64,000 bases of DNA from contig JAGNEJ010000001.1 of NCBI GenBank assembly GCA_018003315.1, positions 1 through 64,000 on the forward strand, given 5' to 3'. Position 1 is the first letter of the stretch, and each line of letters begins with the position of its first letter. Positions 17,518 through 25,409 of this stretch are shown piece by piece. A program made the position numbers and the translations under genes. This stretch comes from Verrucomicrobiales bacterium. Lineage in GTDB: Bacteria > Verrucomicrobiota > Verrucomicrobiia > Verrucomicrobiales > V1-33. The notes under the pieces are model-generated. The model saw nothing but the letters and a program-made list of their open reading frames with translations, was not told the origin of the DNA and ran no database searches.

Positions 17518-18381
17518 TCACATCTCGATCAGGTTTAAAAACGTAATTCCCGGGTCCCCGTAAAACCGCGCCATGTAGGCCCCGAACATGAACTGAATCC
17601 GATCCGCCTGGGAAGCTCCCGTGCAGTGCAGCACCGCCGCGTCCCTGTAGGTTTTCCAGTCCGGATCGTGCGTCAGCGGGCAGCGCATTTCTCCATCCTC
17701 GAACGGTTTCACCCGCAGCCCGCAGTCCCGCAGCACCCGGTTCCACGCACTGGCGTCCACCCGGCTGGTTGGCCGGGAGGGACTCAATCCCATCACCCGC
17801 TCCCATTCCGCCATCAAGGCGGCAAAATGCTCCCCCCGCACCGCCCACGCCCACGTCGCCGCCGGATACACGCTCACATTTGGCATTCTGCCGCTTGGAC
17901 GCTGCGCCTCCTTTTCCAATTCTTCCACCGTCAGGAAACCGGCATACCTTTCGTCGCCCGGGCTCGCAGCGGCATCGCGCACCACCAGCACATCCGCATC
18001 CGTGCGGAACAGGTGATCCAAATCCCGCAGCACCAGGCAGTCCGCATCCAGCCACAGCACCCATTCATAATCCTCCGCATTGAACATTTCCCGCACCTTC
18101 GGCACCCAGCGCCGTGCATGGTCGGCCAGTTGTGCCCCCTTCAGCGCCGGCGTGTCCACCACCACTTCCTCCAGTCCCTCCCGAAACACCAGAAACAGCG
18201 GTCCCGCCGAGTTCCGGAACACCTTCACTTCCCCTCCAAAATAGTTCCGCACCAGCGACCCCGCCAGCATCTTCGCCATCTGCAGTGTTCCGCCCGTTTC
18301 CGGCGGGTCAAACGCCACCGTCACCGCCAGTTTGGGTTTGGACAGGGAACATCCTGGTTCTCTTGCATTCGCCATGCCCAT
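17518..18381 (-). CDS. GT8-like glycosyltransferase (intact copy)
   Basis: A 287-residue protein. The start at 18381 (MGMANAREPGCS) follows AAAGG at a suitable distance; a longer in-frame extension to 18564 exists but looks non-coding. The central WVLWLDADCLVLRDLDHLF carries the DxD metal/nucleotide-sugar motif and the C-terminal AVLHCTGASQADR carries the His-x-x-Gly typical of GT8 and related retaining transferases; the acceptor-side motif WNRVLRDCGLRV also fits. It probably transfers a sugar to a cell-surface glycan together with the neighbouring GT25/GT14-like fusion. Positions 17670-18408 are duplicated at 21492-22230, where the copy has lost its last 50 codons. Divergent from the Tat-signal protein at 18557. 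Confidence 0.75.
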   Translation of the reverse strand: MGMANAREPGCSLSKPKLAVTVAFDPPETGGTLQMAKMLAGSLVRNYFGGEVKVFRNSAGPLFLVFREGLEEVVVDTPALKGAQLADHARRWVPKVREMFNAEDYEWVLWLDADCLVLRDLDHLFRTDADVLVVRDAAASPGDERYAGFLTVEELEKEAQRPSGRMPNVSVYPAATWAWAVRGEHFAALMAEWERVMGLSPSRPTSRVDASAWNRVLRDCGLRVKPFEDGEMRCPLTHDPDWKTYRDAAVLHCTGASQADRIQFMFGAYMARFYGDPGITFLNLIEM

Positions 18382-18408
18382 TGTTAGCAGCCTTTTCCGC
18401 CATTGCCA
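17670..18408 (-). repeat. 739-bp direct repeat, copy A (GT8-like gene)
   Basis: This segment recurs at 21492-22230 in the same orientation, with a constant offset of 3822 at both ends. It covers 27 nt upstream of the glycosyltransferase start (including the ribosome-binding site) and the first 237 codons. I count 16 amino-acid differences over those codons. Similarity stops sharply at both edges. Confidence 0.92.
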
Positions 18409-18556
18409 GCTTCCTTCCCAAAAATCGTCCGGCAACTCCCCCGCGCTCAAAAAAGATAGGAATCTTCTTCTGGACATCTCCGCATCCTCAGGAGAAACTC
18501 GCCCGTGCGGATTCCCCCTGCTTGAACCCAGCCCAAGCCCAAAAGCCACGAATCCC

Positions 18557-19975
18557 ATGAACAACGATCAAAATCCCAGAGAGAGAGAGGGAGAGAGCTG
18601 CAATTTCCAGAATGAGGTCCGCGCTGCGTGGAATAACCCCATCAGCAGGCGGAGGTTTCTGAAGCGGACGGGCGGGGCGGCTGCAGGCACAACCATCTTT
18701 TTTCAATTAACAGGAACACGCCAGGCGGTAGCTGATCCTGCTGAAATTCACGATCCCTCTGGCGATATCAAATACAAATTGATTTTCGATCTCGGTGGTC
18801 AAACGCAGGAGCGTGAAGGCACTTCGACAACTTTTGATCCCACACTGATTGTGGTTGTCCCTGAAGGAGTCGGAACAGTAAGATTGCGCATCGATGGAGT
18901 GCGGGAGACGGACAAGGATGAAGTAACGTGGAGCGTGCAACGGAACGCCAACGATTCTAGCGGTGCGAAAGCCACACCTGACATTGTTGTCACGCCGGAT
19001 CCTTCAGACAAACGTAATGCTACAATTAGTGCTCCACAAAACCTTAAGGGAGTTTATGGTTCATTTTTGATTTCCGTTGGGCTTCAGGGATCAACCCTTG
19101 TTGTTGGCCAATTTATCGTTATCCGTTCCGTGATTGATGTGGCAACGGCAACGCCGAAACTCCATTGGGTATTTGCTCCTATAGATCAAGGCGGAGGGTT
19201 GCACGGCCTGTTCTCTACCAACAAACCGCAGCCTCCTGCAGGACCGTTTTTGGATTTTTTAGCGCATATCATTTTGCGTGGCGGAAACGGTGACGAAAAA
19301 TTGGGCTGTCAAAGAATTCACCTTGGTTTCATTGGTAACTTAAGATCAACAACTAGATTCCGAACTTATGAAGTGACGATTGGGGAGGTCACGCACAGCC
19401 GTTTTGAAGAAGAGCAATTTGAGGATACTCACTCCAGACTGCTAGACAAACTAGACGGCCCAGCTGCAAATGGCCAATGGAATAAAGTACCGGACAGTTA
19501 TCGTTCAACCTCGGAGGAGATTCCAGCTTCACCCTATTCTCAGCCTTCGACTGGCAAGCTACTATACTTGATCGCCAACGACTCTCCCAATTTTCAGTAT
19601 TCAGCCGAAGTACCGAAATCTGAAACTGTAAAACTTTACATTAAATCCTTGGGAGGTATCCTCGAATTCGAGGATTTCATCGCTTCTCATTCCGACGATT
19701 TCAACCGAGCAGCTGCGATTGATGCCGGGATATTTTGGTCGCTAGAGTTTTCCGCTATTTTGAATCACCAGACGACCCCACCAAATAATTCAGCAACTGG
19801 GACGTGCAAAATAGAAGGCAATTTTATTCCTAATGGTCAAAGCGTAAATTTCCGGAAAGAGAGCTCGGATTTTCCGACGCCGGGAACTGCTCCATACGTT
19901 ATTCAACCAGGAGGAACAACAGCGACAGATTTGGATGACCCGGGTTTACACTTCACCGATACTACAACCGAATGA
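18557..19975 (+). CDS. Tat-exported protein of unknown function
   Basis: I do not recognise this 472-residue protein. The ATG at 18557 is followed by a hydrophilic leader and a clear twin-arginine signal (SRRRFLKRTGGAAAGTTIFF, about residues 32-51), so it is folded before export. The rest is rich in short beta strands (KLIFDLGGQTQ, TLIVVVPEGVGTVRLRIDGV, GVYGSFLISVGLQGSTLVVG, FRTYEVTIGEV) without Cys clusters or a known catalytic motif. An AG/GA dinucleotide tract lies at codons 8-14. The segment is visibly richer in A+T than the genes around it. Its stop overlaps the next gene's start (ATGA), so the two are translationally coupled. It lies between the two copies of the glycosyltransferase repeat, suggesting acquisition by transfer. 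Confidence 0.7.
   Translation: MNNDQNPREREGESCNFQNEVRAAWNNPISRRRFLKRTGGAAAGTTIFFQLTGTRQAVADPAEIHDPSGDIKYKLIFDLGGQTQEREGTSTTFDPTLIVVVPEGVGTVRLRIDGVRETDKDEVTWSVQRNANDSSGAKATPDIVVTPDPSDKRNATISAPQNLKGVYGSFLISVGLQGSTLVVGQFIVIRSVIDVATATPKLHWVFAPIDQGGGLHGLFSTNKPQPPAGPFLDFLAHIILRGGNGDEKLGCQRIHLGFIGNLRSTTRFRTYEVTIGEVTHSRFEEEQFEDTHSRLLDKLDGPAANGQWNKVPDSYRSTSEEIPASPYSQPSTGKLLYLIANDSPNFQYSAEVPKSETVKLYIKSLGGILEFEDFIASHSDDFNRAAAIDAGIFWSLEFSAILNHQTTPPNNSATGTCKIEGNFIPNGQSVNFRKESSDFPTPGTAPYVIQPGGTTATDLDDPGLHFTDTTTE
18578..18597 (+). repeat. AG dinucleotide tract near the start of a CDS
   Basis: Six AG units, GG, then three more GA-type units, inside codons 8-14 of the Tat-exported unknown. Slippage of one unit would shift the frame ahead of the signal peptide. 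Confidence 0.8.
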
Positions 19976-21090
19976 AAGTTAACTTTTGGATAGCAATTGC
20001 TACATTTTTCAGCAATTTTGCTGAATGCGTCGCCGGGAACGATGCTGAAGTCGATAATTATTCAATACATGAATCCCTCAATTCCGGCGGTGGACTTTAT
20101 CTCATTTCTGTAACTTCAGTTGAAGGTGACGAGCCGCGGCGAGGAGCGCGAACATTGGAGGCGCACGCCAAAGTTGTAGTTATGGAGACGATTGCGGGTA
20201 AGCGCCGACACTCGTTTTCCATTCCATATAAATATTTGATAATCGGAACGCGGGATGGAGGTCCAGCAATGATTGGAAACCCGACTGGTTACGACGATGC
20301 GGATCTAGAAATTCCCAACGCAAAATTTGTTATTCTTGCTACTCCCGGAGTCAACAGAAACGGCGTATATCCTCCTAATGTAGAAAAATTCGGATTCAGC
20401 ATGCTGGCGCCAGCGGAGAAAGTAATCGAAAAATCAAGAATCGTCGCGGAACTTTGGTCGAATCCGTTATCTCTGGAGAGGCGTGTTGAATTGCTTGATT
20501 TGCTAGTGGAACCAACGCATGACAGGCGGTTTTTTAGAAGACAGGAAGCTGGATTGTTTTGCCGCTTTGCGCTGTCCGAAGCAACTCAGACCGTGCTGCC
20601 CCTCGACCCAAAAGTTTATAAGCGCTTTCTCGACCATATTGGTCCACGCATCTCAAAAAATTACCTTGCGTCATACAAATGGGGCCTCGACGAGGCGTTG
20701 AAATGGACCGGGGAAAACGGCATGATTCCCGGCATCCCTTCGGACTTAAGCAAATGGTATTTAGCAGAGGATATGTCAGGGATAAATAAATTAGTGGACT
20801 GGCTTTGTGCAAACACTACATCCCCTCAAAACGATATTTTTCAAATGCGCAAGGGAACGAATCTTTCCGGCCCTGGAACTGGAAGGAACACTGGGCGGTC
20901 AGATTCCGGCGGTCTTCTCGAACCTTCCAAAAAGCGCTTTCCAAATGCGCTGTCAGAAGACCGATTTGCAAAACCGCAGATCGAGCGGGGGGGCATCAGC
21001 GCAGGCATGTTGGTGGTTTGGCTGGCGGTGTCAGGAATCGTCTGCGGAGGTGCTTTGTGGATCGGGTTCAAACGCTGGCGGGAGGTATAA
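19972..21090 (+). CDS. Exported, C-terminally anchored protein of unknown function
   Basis: I do not recognise this 372-residue protein. It starts at the ATG at 19972, overlapping the stop of the gene before by four bases. Residues 1-21 are a signal peptide (MKVNFWIAIATFFSNFAECVAG), and residues about 345-364 are a single membrane segment (AGMLVVWLAVSGIVCGGALWIGF) followed by the basic tail KRWREV, so most of the protein should lie outside the cytoplasm. The body has a strand-rich first half (GGLYLISVTSVEGDEP, AHAKVVVMETIAG, KYLIIGTRDGG) and a helical second half (RIVAELWSNPLSLERRVELLDLL). The membrane anchor and coupling suggest that it forms a complex with the Tat-exported partner. A+T content is higher than the surroundings. 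It ends 38 nt before an IS66-type end. Confidence 0.68.
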   Translation: MKVNFWIAIATFFSNFAECVAGNDAEVDNYSIHESLNSGGGLYLISVTSVEGDEPRRGARTLEAHAKVVVMETIAGKRRHSFSIPYKYLIIGTRDGGPAMIGNPTGYDDADLEIPNAKFVILATPGVNRNGVYPPNVEKFGFSMLAPAEKVIEKSRIVAELWSNPLSLERRVELLDLLVEPTHDRRFFRRQEAGLFCRFALSEATQTVLPLDPKVYKRFLDHIGPRISKNYLASYKWGLDEALKWTGENGMIPGIPSDLSKWYLAEDMSGINKLVDWLCANTTSPQNDIFQMRKGTNLSGPGTGRNTGRSDSGGLLEPSKKRFPNALSEDRFAKPQIERGGISAGMLVVWLAVSGIVCGGALWIGFKRWREV

Positions 21091-21128
21091 TCGTCACACT
21101 TTTTCACTCCATTCACGTGGAATTAGAG

Positions 21129-21491
21129 GTAAGCGTCTCACCAGACCATGTTGGTGCCGACCTTCGTGGGCGTCGGGCGGCGGGCGGCCGCGGCGGGCGG
21201 TGCGAGCCGTGGACGGGGCACCTCAGCGGGCGCGGAACCAGGCGGCGGGAGTCAGCGCGGGGACGACGGACGTGGTGCCATTGGCCAGGCGGGGGAGGAC
21301 GTCGGCGAGGTAGTCCCTGGGATTGAGGCCAAGGCGCTTGGCGGATTCGATCACGCTGGCGATGGCGGCGACGCGGGGTCCGGCTTCCCAACTGCCGACG
21401 TGGAGCCAGTTCTTGCGGCCGAGCACCAGGGGGCGCACTGAGTTCTCCGCCCAGTTGGTGTCGAGTTCGACTTCGCCGTGGTCAAAGATAC
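21129..21491 (-). mobile_element. IS66-family remnant: right end and C-terminal part of the transposase
   Basis: Minus-strand codons 21223-21491 match the C-terminal end of the IS66 transposase TnpC: LDTNWAENSVRPLVLGRKNW, GSWEAGPRVAAIASVIESAK and NPRDYLADVLPRL. The terminal sequence GTAAGCG at 21129-21135 is, from memory, the start of IS66-type inverted repeats. The N-terminal part of the transposase, the tnpA/tnpB genes and the other end of the element are absent: similarity ends at 21491, where the duplicated glycosyltransferase begins. The element is therefore dead. Confidence 0.82.
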
Positions 21492-22203
21492 GCGTCAGCG
21501 GGCAGCGCATTTCCCCATCCTCAAACGGTTTCACCCGCAGACCGCAGTCCCGCAGCACCCGGTTCCACGCACTGGCATCCACCCGGCTGGTTGGCCGGGA
21601 GGGACTCAATCCCATCACCCGCTCCCATTCCGTCATCAAGGCGGCGGAATGTTCCCCCCGCACCGCCCACGCCCACGTCGCCGCCGGATACACGCTCACA
21701 TTCGGCACCCGGCCGCCCGGACGCAGGGCCTCCTTTTCCAATTCTTCCGCCGTAAGGAAACCGGCATATCTTTCGTCACCCGGTCTCGCAGCGGCATCCC
21801 GCACCACCAGCACATCCGCATCCACACGGAACAGGTGGTCCAAATCCCGCAGCACCAGGCAGTCCGCATCCAGCCACAGCACCCATTCATAATCCTCCGG
21901 TCGGATCATTTCCCGCACCTTTGGCGCCCACCGCCGGGCATGGTCGGCCAGTTGGGCCCCCTTCAGCGCCGGCGTGTCCACCACCACTTCCTCCAGTCCC
22001 TCCCGAAACACCAGAAACAGCGGCCCAGAAGAATTCCGAAACACCTTCACTTCCCCTCCAAAATAGTTCCGCACCAGCGACCCCGCCAGCATTTTGGCCA
22101 TCTGCCGCGTTCCCCCCGTTTCCGGCGGGTCAAACGCCACCGTCACCGCCAGTTTGGGTTTGGGCATGGAACATCCTGGTTCTCTTGCATTCGCCATGCC
22201 CAT
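21223..22203 (-). pseudogene. Chimeric ORF: truncated GT8-like copy fused in frame to IS66 transposase tail
   Basis: The first 237 codons from 22203 (MGMANAREPGCSMPKPK) are the second copy of the GT8-like gene, with the same ribosome-binding site and the DxD motif WLDADCLVLRDLDHLF. At 21492 the reading frame passes without a stop into 89 codons of IS66 transposase. The last 50 residues of the glycosyltransferase, including its HCTG motif, are lost, so catalysis is unlikely even though the 326-codon frame is open and could be translated. I class it as a pseudogene on that ground. Confidence 0.8.
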
Positions 22204-22230
22204 TGTTAGCAGCCTTTTCCGCCATTGCCA
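21492..22230 (-). repeat. 739-bp direct repeat, copy B
   Basis: Second copy of the segment at 17670-18408, same orientation. Its left edge is the IS66 remnant and its right edge is a sugar-isomerase fragment on the other strand. Confidence 0.92.
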
Positions 22231-22231
22231 T

Positions 22232-22615
22232 CTCGAACACGGCAGGCAGGTGCTGCAATACGACCGGGACTCTGAGTGGACGCAGCAGCACCTCATCAAC
22301 CGCGTGGAGCCCACCGCCACGGGCGAGGGATGGACCGAGGAGCGCACCGGACTCCACGAGTCCGAGTTCATCGAAACCCGCCGTCACTGGTTCACCGGCC
22401 CTGTTCCCCACAACACCGGAGGCACGCTCAACGTGCTCAACCTGATCGAAGGCCGCGAGGCCATCGTCGAAAGCCCCAGCGGCGCCTTTGACCCCTTCGT
22501 CGTCCACTACGCCGAGACCTTCATCGTGCCCGCAGCCGTCGGCCCCTACACGATCCGCCCGCACGGCGAGTCTGCCGGCCGGCGCTGTGCCACCCTCAAG
22601 GCTTTCGTGCGCTGA
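22232..22615 (+). pseudogene. C-terminal fragment of a class I mannose-6-phosphate-isomerase-like gene
   Basis: An open frame that starts exactly at the edge of repeat copy B and has no start or ribosome-binding site of its own. It encodes about 127 residues: VLQYDRDSEWTQQHLINRVE, HNTGGTLNVLNLIEGREAIV, PFVVHYAETFIVPAAVGPYT and a C-terminal ATLKAFVR. The 'VHYAETFIVPA.VG.Y...P.G' end resembles the cupin-type C-terminus of class I phosphomannose isomerase relatives seen in PVC bacteria. The N-terminal two thirds are missing, presumably lost when the repeat arrived. Confidence 0.6.
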
Positions 22616-22657
22616 ATGCAGCGGGGCGTGCTTTTCTGCCGGGCAGCCGCTTCCTGC

Positions 22658-24280
22658 CTACTCCGTTTCGCCGGATAGCGGCGCGGCGGGGGCGGAATCG
22701 GGACGATCCAGCATGGATTTGACCACCAAGCCTTTGGCGATTTCCAGCCAGCTGCGGGCCCGCTGCGGGCCGGGAGGAAACCGCATCGCCAGTTTGGCGG
22801 CTTCGGATTCACCCTGGGATGCGGCCACCTGACGGAGATCCTTGAACGCATGGTCTTGGGAAAGGGCAAATCCGGGACCCGCGGAGGATTCCACCGGAAG
22901 GCCGGCCAGCGCTTCCAACACCACGCCGCGTCCGTCGGCGGGCAGTCGTTCAGCCAGAGCCAGGGCGTTTTCCCAATCGCCATCACGGAACAGCACCAGT
23001 GCAATGCTGCGCGCTGACTGGACGGAAGGGACCTGCTTTTGCAGCAGAGGGCGGAGATCTGCCAGCACCTCGTGCAACCCCTCGGGTTCGGAATTTTTGA
23101 AAGCGGCGTCAAGCAGGGCGGCCAGCACATCGATCGCCTGCTGGTCAGGCAGGGTCTGCGCAAGAGTGCGGGCGGATTCCAGACAACGGCGGCTCTGGTC
23201 GAATTCCAGGGCATCATTGCAAAGCTGTCCCAGATCCACCCACAGCGCCCCCTGACTTGCGGGCGGACACGCGGCGATAGCCCTGCGGGCAAGGTCGGCC
23301 AGGGGTTTCCACTCCTCCGGAGTTTTACCCAACTGCCAGGCAGCACGGGTGGCCAGCAACCAGGCTTGCGCCTGCGGCAGCGGGGCCGTTTCGGCCTCCG
23401 CCCGGCGGCGGAGATCCGCGCGCAGTTCCGCGGGAGTTTCCAGAGTGCCATTGAGCCTGGCGGCCTCCAGGCGCAAGGGCAGGCGCAGGCTGGCGGGAAG
23501 GGAATCCAGCAGAGCCCGGGCATTTTCCGGATGCTCCATGCGCACCAGGCGGAAAAGTTCCGCCAGCAGTTCGTCGCAGGCTGACTCCGGCAAATCCTGA
23601 CACAAGGCTCTGACCCGGTCCGGATGGCCCAGCCAAAGGTGAATCCAGGCCAGTTGTTCGCGCAGTGCCGGCTGGACTTCGGGAGCTGCTGCTGTCAGCA
23701 GGTTTTCCAGCCCTGGAAGCCGTCGCGCGGCTTCGTCGCGACCGTCGGTTTCCGCCATAACCCTGACAATTTTTGCCTCCAGGACCGGCTCCGGACGCTG
23801 TCCCAGCGCCAAATCCGAAAGGCCCATCCGCGTGATTTCGAGCAGAATTTCCTCCCGTGCCGCAGCGCGACGGACGGGATTTGCAATCCGCTCACAAAAC
23901 TGCAGGGCCGGCGCAAGCGACCCGGAATCTTTCTGCAAATGGCCGCGGGCAAGGGCGCGCCAGGCCTGCTCCCGCAGGGCGGGTTCGGCAATTCGCCCGA
24001 CAACCGCAGCGGCAGCGTCGAAATTTCCTGCCCGCAGTTGCAGCATCGACAGCTCCAGCAAATCAAAATCAAAGGCCAGGGGGCGCGGAGATTTGGATGC
24101 CTCCAGGGCGGCCACGGCCCGCTGGACGAGTCCGTCCACGCCGGCATCCTCCGGGGTGTTTTCCGTGGAAAACCACCACCAGAGAAAAGAGCCACACAGA
24201 ACCGCGACGATGACAACCCCGCGCCAGCTTTCCTGCATTTTGGGTGCGGGCGGCACCGGCGGCGTGGCTTCCCCGCTCAT
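22658..24280 (-). CDS. Membrane-anchored helical-repeat (TPR-like) protein
   Basis: A 540-residue protein with a Pro-rich cytoplasmic start, one membrane segment at about residues 20-37 (GVVIVAVLCGSFLWWWF) and a long extracytoplasmic part of Ala/Leu/Glu-rich helix pairs (MLQLRAGNFDAAAAVVGRIA, ALREQAWRALARGHLQ, DVLAALLDAAFKNSEPEGLH), consistent with degenerate TPR/SEL-type repeats. No catalytic motif is visible. Its ATG overlaps the stop of the FHA-cyclase gene (ATGA at 24277-24280), so the two proteins are made together. A scaffold or sensor function linked to cyclic-nucleotide signalling is an inference from that coupling only. Confidence 0.68.
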   Translation of the reverse strand: MSGEATPPVPPAPKMQESWRGVVIVAVLCGSFLWWWFSTENTPEDAGVDGLVQRAVAALEASKSPRPLAFDFDLLELSMLQLRAGNFDAAAAVVGRIAEPALREQAWRALARGHLQKDSGSLAPALQFCERIANPVRRAAAREEILLEITRMGLSDLALGQRPEPVLEAKIVRVMAETDGRDEAARRLPGLENLLTAAAPEVQPALREQLAWIHLWLGHPDRVRALCQDLPESACDELLAELFRLVRMEHPENARALLDSLPASLRLPLRLEAARLNGTLETPAELRADLRRRAEAETAPLPQAQAWLLATRAAWQLGKTPEEWKPLADLARRAIAACPPASQGALWVDLGQLCNDALEFDQSRRCLESARTLAQTLPDQQAIDVLAALLDAAFKNSEPEGLHEVLADLRPLLQKQVPSVQSARSIALVLFRDGDWENALALAERLPADGRGVVLEALAGLPVESSAGPGFALSQDHAFKDLRQVAASQGESEAAKLAMRFPPGPQRARSWLEIAKGLVVKSMLDRPDSAPAAPLSGETE

Positions 24281-25191
24281 GTCAGGATCAGGGCCGGAGC
24301 GGTTTCCACGGCGAAGAGTTCCACGGGCGCCTGGCGGCCCTTCAGTTCATGAATGCCCAGCGGATGGCAGTAGCGCAGCCCTTCCGGCCAGTTGCTGAAA
24401 AAGTCCCCGGTGGCCAGCACATCGCTGCCCAGCACGCGCGTCAGCGCCTGGACCCGGAAGGCGGTGTTGACGGCATCCCCTAACATTGTCAGTCCGCCCT
24501 GACCGAACTGCCCCCAGGCCACATCCCCGGCATGAAGACCCACGCCGCTGGCGAATTCCACCTCGTAGCGCTCAAAGGTCCAGCGCATCTGCTGGGCGAT
24601 TTCCTCGCAGCCGCGCCGGAGTTCCCGCGCGGCCTGCACCGCCCACTTGCGGGCGTTGGGAGTCACGTCGGTCCAGTAGGCGAGCACGGCATCGCCGATG
24701 AATTTGTCGATGGCCGCACCGTGCTCGGTCAGGATTTCATTGCAGTAGTCATACCAGCTACCGATGGCCTGGGCGAGTTCCTCATGCGGGATGATTTCCG
24801 ACAGGCGGGTGAACCCCTTGATGTCGCTGACCAGAATCAGCATGGGAACCGTCTGGACATCGATCTCGGTGGTCGGTGTCGTCTGCCCCGGCACCAGCAT
24901 GTGGAAGCGGAAGCCATGGTCGCAGATGCGGATGACATCGTTCGGCTCCAGTTGCCGGGTGGTGCTGACCCGTTCGTCGTTGATGTAGCTCCCGTTGAAG
25001 CTGCCGAGATCATAAAACCAGTATTGCCCGCCTTCCTGGCGGCGGATCATGGCATGGCGGCGCGACACGCGCGTGTCGGGCAGGTGGATGGTGCAGTCCG
25101 CCTTGCGGCCAAAGATGGTCATGTCCGAGAGGATGTGTTCATCCCCGTCGGCCAGGTTGGCCAAAATGGCATAAGGTTCGTCAGATTTCAT
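24277..25191 (-). CDS. FHA-domain class III nucleotidyl cyclase
   Basis: A 304-residue cytoplasmic protein from the ATG at 25191 (MKSDEPYAILAN). Residues about 18-95 are a forkhead-associated domain (IFGRKADCTIHLPD, VSRRHAMI, DLGSFNGSYINDERV), which binds phosphothreonine. Residues about 118-290 are a class III cyclase: the first metal Asp in LILVSDIKGFTRLSE, Lys and the second Asp in DKFIGDAVLAYW, and the transition-state Asn/Arg in LGDAVNTAFRVQ. The Lys/Thr pair at the purine-specificity positions suggests ATP rather than GTP. It should therefore make cAMP in response to a phosphorylated partner, probably under a Ser/Thr kinase not in this window. Overlaps the downstream membrane protein gene by four bases. 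Confidence 0.85.
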   Translation of the reverse strand: MKSDEPYAILANLADGDEHILSDMTIFGRKADCTIHLPDTRVSRRHAMIRRQEGGQYWFYDLGSFNGSYINDERVSTTRQLEPNDVIRICDHGFRFHMLVPGQTTPTTEIDVQTVPMLILVSDIKGFTRLSEIIPHEELAQAIGSWYDYCNEILTEHGAAIDKFIGDAVLAYWTDVTPNARKWAVQAARELRRGCEEIAQQMRWTFERYEVEFASGVGLHAGDVAWGQFGQGGLTMLGDAVNTAFRVQALTRVLGSDVLATGDFFSNWPEGLRYCHPLGIHELKGRQAPVELFAVETAPALILT

Positions 25192-25314
25192 GCAGCCCGT
25201 CCCGCACCCTGCGGGAACCATGCGGTGTAAGCACATTTCATGCGCCGCCGGAAGGGAAATTTTTCTGTCGAACATCAAATGTCGGGCGGACGGTGAGAAC
25301 CGGGGTATTTCCTG

Positions 25315-25343
25315 TTGACAGGTTTTTGGGGTGTCCTTAGATT
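25315..25343 (+). promoter_or_regulatory. Sigma-70-type promoter of rplI
   Basis: A perfect TTGACA (25315-25320), 17 nt, then TAGATT (25338-25343), 67 nt before the rplI start. It lies in the 218-nt divergent gap with the FHA-cyclase gene. Confidence 0.72.
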
Positions 25344-25409
25344 CTTGGCCCTCCCGAAGCCGGGAGTTTTTCGTTTCATCCCTGAACCTTCACCGGCACC
25401 TCCACCATC

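Noticed and set aside
17321-18064. Minus-strand frame of 247 codons overlapping the GT8-like gene
   Set aside because: Out of frame with the conserved glycosyltransferase and of Gly/Cys/Arg-rich shadow type.
18382-18564. N-terminal extension of the GT8-like gene to 18564
   Set aside because: The duplicated copy loses similarity 27 nt upstream of 18381, and the ribosome-binding site fits 18381.
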